Assembly (NCBI GenBank): GCA_002436025.1
Contig: DIXM01000011.1
Location: forward strand, 65,723 to 129,722
Direction: 5' to 3'
DNA: 64,000 nt
Source: a candidate division Hyd24-12 bacterium UBA6080
Lineage (GTDB): Bacteria; Fermentibacterota; Fermentibacteria; Fermentibacterales; JCC-6
The notes below the pieces were generated by a model. The model worked only from the letters and a program-made list of their open reading frames with translations. It did not search any database and had not been told where the DNA came from. How positions within the stretch are numbered: the first letter of the stretch is position 1; each line of letters starts with the position of its first letter. This document shows positions 59,072 through 64,000 of the stretch, in pieces. Both the position numbers and the translations under genes were made by a program.

Positions 59072-60271
59072 ATGGCATTAATCACTATCTTTCTGACAGT
59101 TGTTTCGCTTACCACACCTTCTCTCGAAGAGCTTTCTCAAAGAACTGAACCCTGGGTCCGGGAAGATGTCACAATCACCTCGGTATCCGAGTTCCACACA
59201 TCCGACTTCCTCCGGGAAGACGAGCCCGTGCTCTTGCTTCACCACGTCTTTCTCGATGACGAGAACGAAACACTCCGAACCGTTGTCTGCACTGACACCC
59301 GGGTGATCCTGCTGGAAGAGGGCGTGGTAGTGAGGGAGATTGCACTAAGTGTAGAACCGGTTCTTGCCGTCAGTTCACCCTCCGGAAGATATATCGTTGT
59401 TCATGGGGGATCAGATACCCCTGAAGCTGTTCTAGCTGTGCGACTAGACACCACAACTGGAGAGCAACGCTATTTCAATGCGATGCCCAGCGACAATCCT
59501 CGCACTGGAACATGGACATGGCTACAGGATGACGGGTCGCTGGTAACAAGGCTGGGAAGCCACCTCTGGTTCTTCGATACGGAACTGAACCCAGTCAGGG
59601 AGTTATCCGTGGCACCTACTGGCACCAGAGTATCGGTTGCGAGAAACGCAGACATGGTTTTCATTACAGTTCCAACCCTGTCGGCTTACAACCGTCGTGG
59701 TGACCTTTTATGGACCATCTCCGATGAGTACAACCGGGCCAGGGTCCACAGCGCAGCGATTTCTGATGACGGGAGTCTCGTAGGGCTGGCAACGCGGGAT
59801 GGTGCATTCCTGGTTGATGGCGCTACGGGCGCTGTCATTAGAGACTATTCCATGAGTCCGGGAGGATTCCTAATCAGCCCTTCGTCTAACTGGTTCATTA
59901 TCGATTACTGGGATGATGAAGGAAGACTGAACCTTACTCTCGTAGAAACCGAGACCGGAGTAACACGAACAATCACAAGATTTCCTTTTCAAGATCAGAG
60001 TGATCTCAATGCCGCTCAATCATTGCAGGAAGTTGTTTACATCCCTGGTGCACAGAGTATACTGGAGAATGGTATGGTTCTGCTTTGGAGTGATCGCATC
60101 AATTCGTGCTTTGTTCTTGACGAACACCTTACACCCATCTATCACACAGGAAACAGGGTAAGATCCTATCCTGCGGAGTTGTCTGCTTCTGGCAGTCGTT
60201 TGGTTCACGTGGTTGAACCGAGAGACAGTTTTCCCAGCTTCATGCTTGTGGAAATGGAAAAGGGAAACTGA
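59072..60271 (+). CDS. secreted WD40-like/PQQ-like propeller protein
   Basis: A 399-aa protein with a short signal-like start (ALITIFLTVVSL). The body has repeated beta-blades (SSPSGRYIVVHGGSD, QDDGSLVTRLGSHLWFFDT, YNRRGDLLWTISDEY, ISDDGSLVGLATRDGAFLVD), consistent with a seven-bladed propeller. It has no sorting module. GGGAGGG lies 6 nt before ATG. The next gene starts 2 bp after its stop, so the pair is an operon. The function is unknown; the pairing with an M23-like protein suggests an envelope role. Confidence 0.75.
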   Translation: MALITIFLTVVSLTTPSLEELSQRTEPWVREDVTITSVSEFHTSDFLREDEPVLLLHHVFLDDENETLRTVVCTDTRVILLEEGVVVREIALSVEPVLAVSSPSGRYIVVHGGSDTPEAVLAVRLDTTTGEQRYFNAMPSDNPRTGTWTWLQDDGSLVTRLGSHLWFFDTELNPVRELSVAPTGTRVSVARNADMVFITVPTLSAYNRRGDLLWTISDEYNRARVHSAAISDDGSLVGLATRDGAFLVDGATGAVIRDYSMSPGGFLISPSSNWFIIDYWDDEGRLNLTLVETETGVTRTITRFPFQDQSDLNAAQSLQEVVYIPGAQSILENGMVLLWSDRINSCFVLDEHLTPIYHTGNRVRSYPAELSASGSRLVHVVEPRDSFPSFMLVEMEKGN

Positions 60272-60273
60272 TC

Positions 60274-63048
60274 GTGGGGAGGATATCCATCATTTTCATC
60301 TGCTGCATGATTAGCATGCTCTGCTCCTATAGTGCAGCAGGTAATCCTCTTGACTACAACCCTGGTTTCATTCGTTTCCCTTTTGCCCGAAGTGGTTCTG
60401 ACTTCACCAACACCTGCAAAGGCTACGGCGACTCCAATGCAGGTATTGAATTGAAGCTGTTTCACACTGGAGTGGACTTCCAGGCAGAAGACACAACGGA
60501 GTATGTCAGAACTCCTTTCGACCCGGCCTATGTGCTGGAAGCAGACCCAGGTAGTTTTCCAAATGAATGGAGGCTCATTCTAGCAACCTCTCCCTCTCCA
60601 GGAGCAGTGTCCGGCTGGGGGTACGGCCATCTTGATGGAGGAGGTTATACTTATGGTCCGTCTTCTCCCGCATTCCTTGGTACAGTCTTACCTGTTGTCG
60701 CCAATACTCCCGCTGTCGGTCCCCACGTCCACATAGACTGGTGCATACATATAGACAGCATTAAAAACCAACAGCTTCCCGGCGGTGGAATGGTTTTCAG
60801 CGTCTACAACAACTACATCAATCCCCTTGATTACTTTCTGAACAAACCTTCGAACTATGACTATCCTGAACTCGGAGAAGTTTCTGGCTCTTCGACCGGG
60901 TTACGGATACAGAATACCCAGTGCTTTTTGCCGGACATAACTGTTTTCGGCCAGGTTCATTTCATAGCAAGACCGGTTTCAGCACCACAACAACAGCAAG
61001 GCTTTTCAACAGATTCCGTCGGAGTCAGGTACCTTCGGCACAGGGTGCTCAAACAAGATCCTTACACCGGGGAGTACCTTCCTCTTCCATGGTACGACTG
61101 GCGAACACTGTTCAGTATGAACGGGTTCATCCCTTATCTGGGCAATGCGTTTTTCGACTTTGTATACGCCACAACTTCGGCCCACTATCGCAGCGAGTAC
61201 ATCCTTAACAACTGCGGCACCACCCCGGTTGGCTTGAACGCGGATTCTGCTTTCACCAATGTCTGGACCTCCGGGTACAACCGCTCGCAGGACTGGTCTG
61301 ACGGTGTGTTCTGCCGGGGAGCTTTCGACACGAGGCTGGGATTCGACTTCATTCACCAGCAAAGCTACGACAACGCTACAGCGATGATACCGGACGGACG
61401 CTATTGCGTTGAGATGGAGGCTTACTCCCATGGCAGCTCTCAAGCCCAGACATGGAGGCTCCCTGTGTTTGATGTGGAAGCCGAGAACCTGTCTCCCGGC
61501 GATTCGGCAAATGTACGGGGCTTCATCGTTGACAACTTCGCTCCGCACGTTGAGTCTGTCCTTGTCTATCTCGAGACATTGCCTGGGGAGCCGGACACGG
61601 TGTATTCCGCCGAGTGGGCCCTGGCTACCGAGAGCTTACGGTCCTTCTCTGACAGTACCCGCATGTACCTGAGTTCAGACGAGGAGCAGTGGATCGGTGT
61701 GGCATTGAAGCTTTCCGAGCCGATGGACTCACTGCCGGATCTGTGGATTACGGGAGAGTGGGGAGGCGAAGTCAGGTGGTCTTCAACCAGCGTTGACCAG
61801 TTCACCCCCTGCGAATGGGATGAGATGAACCTGGGCGAGATGCCAGTTGAGTCCAACGGCAGCGGGTTCTGGCAGTGCTATCGCACAGAACTTGGCATCA
61901 CAGGTTACCACGGCAGTCTCCGTCTTAACATAGGGGGAGGCATGGACCTTTCCGGCAACCTGCTGGACGGTGACCCGTCCACTATTGCAGTAAGAGATAC
62001 TCTGTCCGGCGTTTTCAGCGGCTATGAGCAAGTGGTTGATGCCAGTTATGAATGGCAGATTGAACCACCTATGTACCTTGCGAATGATAAACAGCCCTAT
62101 TTCGTGTACGTTTTGGGATGTTACACGCCCAACAGTGGTTCAGGACCCATGAAACATCCTCTTGACCCTGGTCAAAGGGAGATGCTTTTCGTACCAAGCT
62201 ATCCAACTATCTATGCCTTTCCGCCAGGCCCAGGAAGATGTCCTCACTGGCACGGCTTCTGGCTTGCCGGTGCTGCACTTGGAGGCACGCAAAACAGTTA
62301 CAAAGTGCTGATCACGGGCTTTGATGGGAGAACCTCAGCTTCTTTCACGGGCAACACAAGGTTTCCCTTCAATCAGTTCGAAGAACCGAGTTATTCAGGG
62401 ATTATGAACAACTGGATGATTCTTTCCGGAGCGGGAATGGGTGACTATTGCTGGATCGGTGTGACAAGTATCAGTTCATCGACCCGAGAGAACCTTCAAT
62501 CAATCGACGGCCCTGGTCCTGATGGGTGCATTTATCTGGATGTTCATTGCTTCACAGCGACTGGAGGCTATGCGGAATACCCAATTGCCAGCGGAGCGGA
62601 TGTTTCGTGGTATAGTTTTGAGCACCATCCTAGCGATGAGAACAAAATCATTTTGAAGTATTGCCTATCTTCAGGAGGAGCAATACATACCACAGTCCTC
62701 ACCCCTCCTGGCTCTGATGGAGAGTTCCACGAGATCGAGAGGATCACCCTTGAGGATGAGCGTCAGTCGGTGCAGGACGAGGGTTCAGTGAGTGTCTTCG
62801 GTCTTTCTGTGAGTTGCAACCCGGTTTCATCACAGTTGATGCTTCAGGTGTCCATTGAAGAGGCAGGTTCAGTGGAACTGACCATCCACGACCTCACGGG
62901 TCGAGAGGTTCAGAGAGTGCTTGATGAAGAGATGCCTGCAGGGGTTCACAGTCTTGCATCACAGGTGAACCTGCCAAGTGGCGTCTACTTCTGCCGGCTT
63001 CGTTCGGGCGGAGATGTCGCTACTCAGAAACTGGTGATAGTCAGGTAG
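60274..63048 (+). CDS. secreted M23-like metallopeptidase-fold protein with sorting module
   Basis: A 924-aa protein, GTG start. Signal peptide ~1-22. The M23/LytM-type zinc-site pattern is H64-x3-D68 (FHTGVDFQ), H119 (GYGHL) and H151-x-H153 (GPHVHIDW), so it may cut peptidoglycan peptides or related substrates. The middle ~600 residues are beta-rich with no recognised family. The last ~80 residues form a sorting domain (VSCNPVSSQLMLQV, LPSGVYFCRLRSGG, TQKLVIV). It is co-transcribed with the propeller gene 2 bp upstream. Base use is slightly more AT-rich than the glycan genes. Confidence 0.8.
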   Translation: MGRISIIFICCMISMLCSYSAAGNPLDYNPGFIRFPFARSGSDFTNTCKGYGDSNAGIELKLFHTGVDFQAEDTTEYVRTPFDPAYVLEADPGSFPNEWRLILATSPSPGAVSGWGYGHLDGGGYTYGPSSPAFLGTVLPVVANTPAVGPHVHIDWCIHIDSIKNQQLPGGGMVFSVYNNYINPLDYFLNKPSNYDYPELGEVSGSSTGLRIQNTQCFLPDITVFGQVHFIARPVSAPQQQQGFSTDSVGVRYLRHRVLKQDPYTGEYLPLPWYDWRTLFSMNGFIPYLGNAFFDFVYATTSAHYRSEYILNNCGTTPVGLNADSAFTNVWTSGYNRSQDWSDGVFCRGAFDTRLGFDFIHQQSYDNATAMIPDGRYCVEMEAYSHGSSQAQTWRLPVFDVEAENLSPGDSANVRGFIVDNFAPHVESVLVYLETLPGEPDTVYSAEWALATESLRSFSDSTRMYLSSDEEQWIGVALKLSEPMDSLPDLWITGEWGGEVRWSSTSVDQFTPCEWDEMNLGEMPVESNGSGFWQCYRTELGITGYHGSLRLNIGGGMDLSGNLLDGDPSTIAVRDTLSGVFSGYEQVVDASYEWQIEPPMYLANDKQPYFVYVLGCYTPNSGSGPMKHPLDPGQREMLFVPSYPTIYAFPPGPGRCPHWHGFWLAGAALGGTQNSYKVLITGFDGRTSASFTGNTRFPFNQFEEPSYSGIMNNWMILSGAGMGDYCWIGVTSISSSTRENLQSIDGPGPDGCIYLDVHCFTATGGYAEYPIASGADVSWYSFEHHPSDENKIILKYCLSSGGAIHTTVLTPPGSDGEFHEIERITLEDERQSVQDEGSVSVFGLSVSCNPVSSQLMLQVSIEEAGSVELTIHDLTGREVQRVLDEEMPAGVHSLASQVNLPSGVYFCRLRSGGDVATQKLVIVR

Positions 63049-63152
63049 ATGGGCGCCGGAGACCATTGCTTGAAATGGTGAATACCCAATAGGTTTGACG
63101 CAGAAGTGCGTTGAGCCACACGGTTGAGGGAGCATGGTACACCAAAGCGCGG

Positions 63153-63455
63153 ATGGCTCGAACCAGATCAGGGGCTTCTGTCTCCCTGAAAACCTTCCGT
63201 CCGGACATTCCCATACCCCGCAGAGGCCCTTACAGGAATCCTCTCATATTCGCCCGGGAACTGCAGGCAGAGATGCTCAGGCATAACCTTACCCGTGTTC
63301 AGCTCGGACGAAGGCACGGCGTCACCTCGGATCGGATCACCCAGTGGCTCTGCCTGCTGAAGCTTCCAGAAGAGAAGCAGCGGGAGATTGAAGCCTTGGG
63401 GGACAACTGGGACCGGCGGCTGGTGACGGAGAGGGAGTTGAGAAGAGAGCAGTAG
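63153..63455 (+). CDS. small ParB/KorB-like HTH protein, cassette copy E (type I)
   Basis: A 100-aa protein with start ARTRSGASVSLKTFRPDIP and HTH LTRVQLGRRHGVTSDRITQWL, ending WDRRLVTERELRREQ. It follows the M23-like gene and lacks the FEW-type upstream stretch of copies A-D, but keeps TGGTACACC at 63135. The 3' box TTCAAACCGGCGAATCTG lies at 63463-63480, 8 bp after the stop, matching the box after copy C with one difference. Confidence 0.65.
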   Translation: MARTRSGASVSLKTFRPDIPIPRRGPYRNPLIFARELQAEMLRHNLTRVQLGRRHGVTSDRITQWLCLLKLPEEKQREIEALGDNWDRRLVTERELRREQ

Positions 63456-63498
63456 CGTCGCATTCAAACCGGCGAATCTGTCGCATCTTTAACCGACG

Positions 63499-63527
63499 TT
63501 GACATCTTAAGTTGGATAGACTTATGT
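63499..63527 (+). promoter_or_regulatory. possible promoter of the last gene
   Basis: TTGACA (63499-63504), a 17-bp spacer and a weak TTATGT (63522-63527), ~34 bp ahead of the ATG. Confidence 0.35.
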
Positions 63528-63560
63528 CATAGAATGTAGCCGGAACGCAGAAGGGAGTCC

Positions 63561-64000
63561 ATGATGATCCACCCGGGAGCACTGGTACTCGTCTTCATGC
63601 TCGCAATACCTTCCACCCGGGTCGAATCTTCCCCGGGATTCATCCGTAACGATGGGCAGTGGCCCGAGGAGGTTTCGTTCCTCCTCAGTCATGGTGATGC
63701 GGACTTCTGGTTCACATCCGAGGGCGTGACTGTCTCATTGTACCTCTTTCCCGATCCCGAGCCGCTGGATTGGTTCGCACATCGACTCGAAACCGACTGG
63801 GAAGCTTCTCTTCCCGTGGGTCAGGCTGTTATCCGCATCCGATTCCTTGATGCCGCTCCCGAAGTGACGATCGAGGGAGAGGACCGTCAGGTGACGTACC
63901 ACAACTACTTTCTGGGGAACAATCCCGCTCTCTGGCGATCACACGTACCCCTTTTCAGCAGGGTCAGGTATCGGGTGTCAACGGCACCCCAATTTTCCCC
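63561..64000 (+). CDS. secreted DUF7948/SBBP-type surface protein (3' cut by window end)
   Basis: The first ~146 residues of a longer protein. A signal peptide (~1-21, ALVLVFMLAIPSTRVES) is followed by FIRNDGQWPEEVSFLL, then FWFTSEGVTVSLYL and later YHNYFLGNNPALWRSHVPLF. These strings are typical of the N-terminal domain (DUF7948) found ahead of SBBP repeat propellers in secreted proteins. AAGGGAG precedes two ATGs (63561 and 63564). It is likely another member of the surface-protein island, probably with a sorting module beyond the window. Confidence 0.75.
   Translation, partial: MMIHPGALVLVFMLAIPSTRVESSPGFIRNDGQWPEEVSFLLSHGDADFWFTSEGVTVSLYLFPDPEPLDWFAHRLETDWEASLPVGQAVIRIRFLDAAPEVTIEGEDRQVTYHNYFLGNNPALWRSHVPLFSRVRYRVSTAPQFS

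Overview
This window looks like a chromosomal segment of an uncultivated, Gram-negative, moderately high-GC bacterium of the FCB type. A Fermentibacterota-like lineage is my best guess. The evidence is a set of secreted proteins that share a C-terminal FlgD-like/type IX-type sorting module (S-P-N-P ... G-VYFVRL ... VVLIR), a Wza-type SLBB export protein, Wzz, a beta-barrel-like lipoprotein, and a radical-SAM-rich, apparently anaerobic gene set. The taxonomic call is inference. No rRNA, tRNA or CRISPR array was seen.

Region 1 (1-24.7 kb) is mainly surface glycan synthesis. After a 5'-cut GreA-domain protein and a small zinc-ribbon protein come a glycosyltransferase (GT), a MurJ/MviN flippase, a Wzz chain-length protein, a Wzy/WaaL-like polymerase/ligase, a GT4, and two tandem GT2 paralogs. 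These are followed by a further GT4, an SLBB polysaccharide export protein behind a good sigma70-like promoter, and a tightly coupled run: zinc-ribbon epimerase, GT4, cobalamin-binding radical SAM enzyme, polyprenyl-phosphate sugar-1-P transferase, DegT aminotransferase, DgkA, serS. On the minus strand from about 24.7 to 21.5 kb lie a lipoprotein, a PHP phosphoesterase, two tandem c-di-GMP-I (GEMM) riboswitch aptamers, a short secreted TPR-like protein that they should control, and a membrane GT2.

Region 2 (24.8-33.3 kb) holds ElbB, a SagB-type nitroreductase, a secreted beta-propeller protein, a MalY/PatB C-S lyase, a zinc-ribbon membrane protein, and three more GTs around a small lipoprotein.

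Region 3 (33.4-42.5 kb) has a secreted M1 aminopeptidase and a complete TetR-regulated export operon (TetR, HlyD-type lipoprotein, two ABC ATPases, two ABC-2 permeases, arranged like E. coli cecR-ybhGFSR) with a visible promoter and palindromic operator. A flavodiiron protein and a DsrE-like protein follow.

Region 4 (42.8-49.7 kb) carries two radical SAM proteins, an SGNH hydrolase that appears to start at an ATA codon, a decayed SGNH paralog with an in-frame stop, a 370-bp internally deleted IS3-type element, and a decayed antitoxin/PIN toxin copy.

Region 5 (49.7-64 kb) is an accessory island. It has three paralogous secreted repeat-propeller proteins with 7, 5 and 13 repeats, each ending in the same sorting module. 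Five copies of a small ParB/KorB-like HTH gene cassette are scattered after or between these genes. It also holds an ECF sigma factor split by one in-frame TAA, an intact Phd/PIN toxin-antitoxin operon, a propeller protein, a secreted M23-like protein, and the start of a DUF7948/SBBP-type protein cut by the window end. The most unusual elements are the tandem riboswitch and the propeller/HTH-cassette array.
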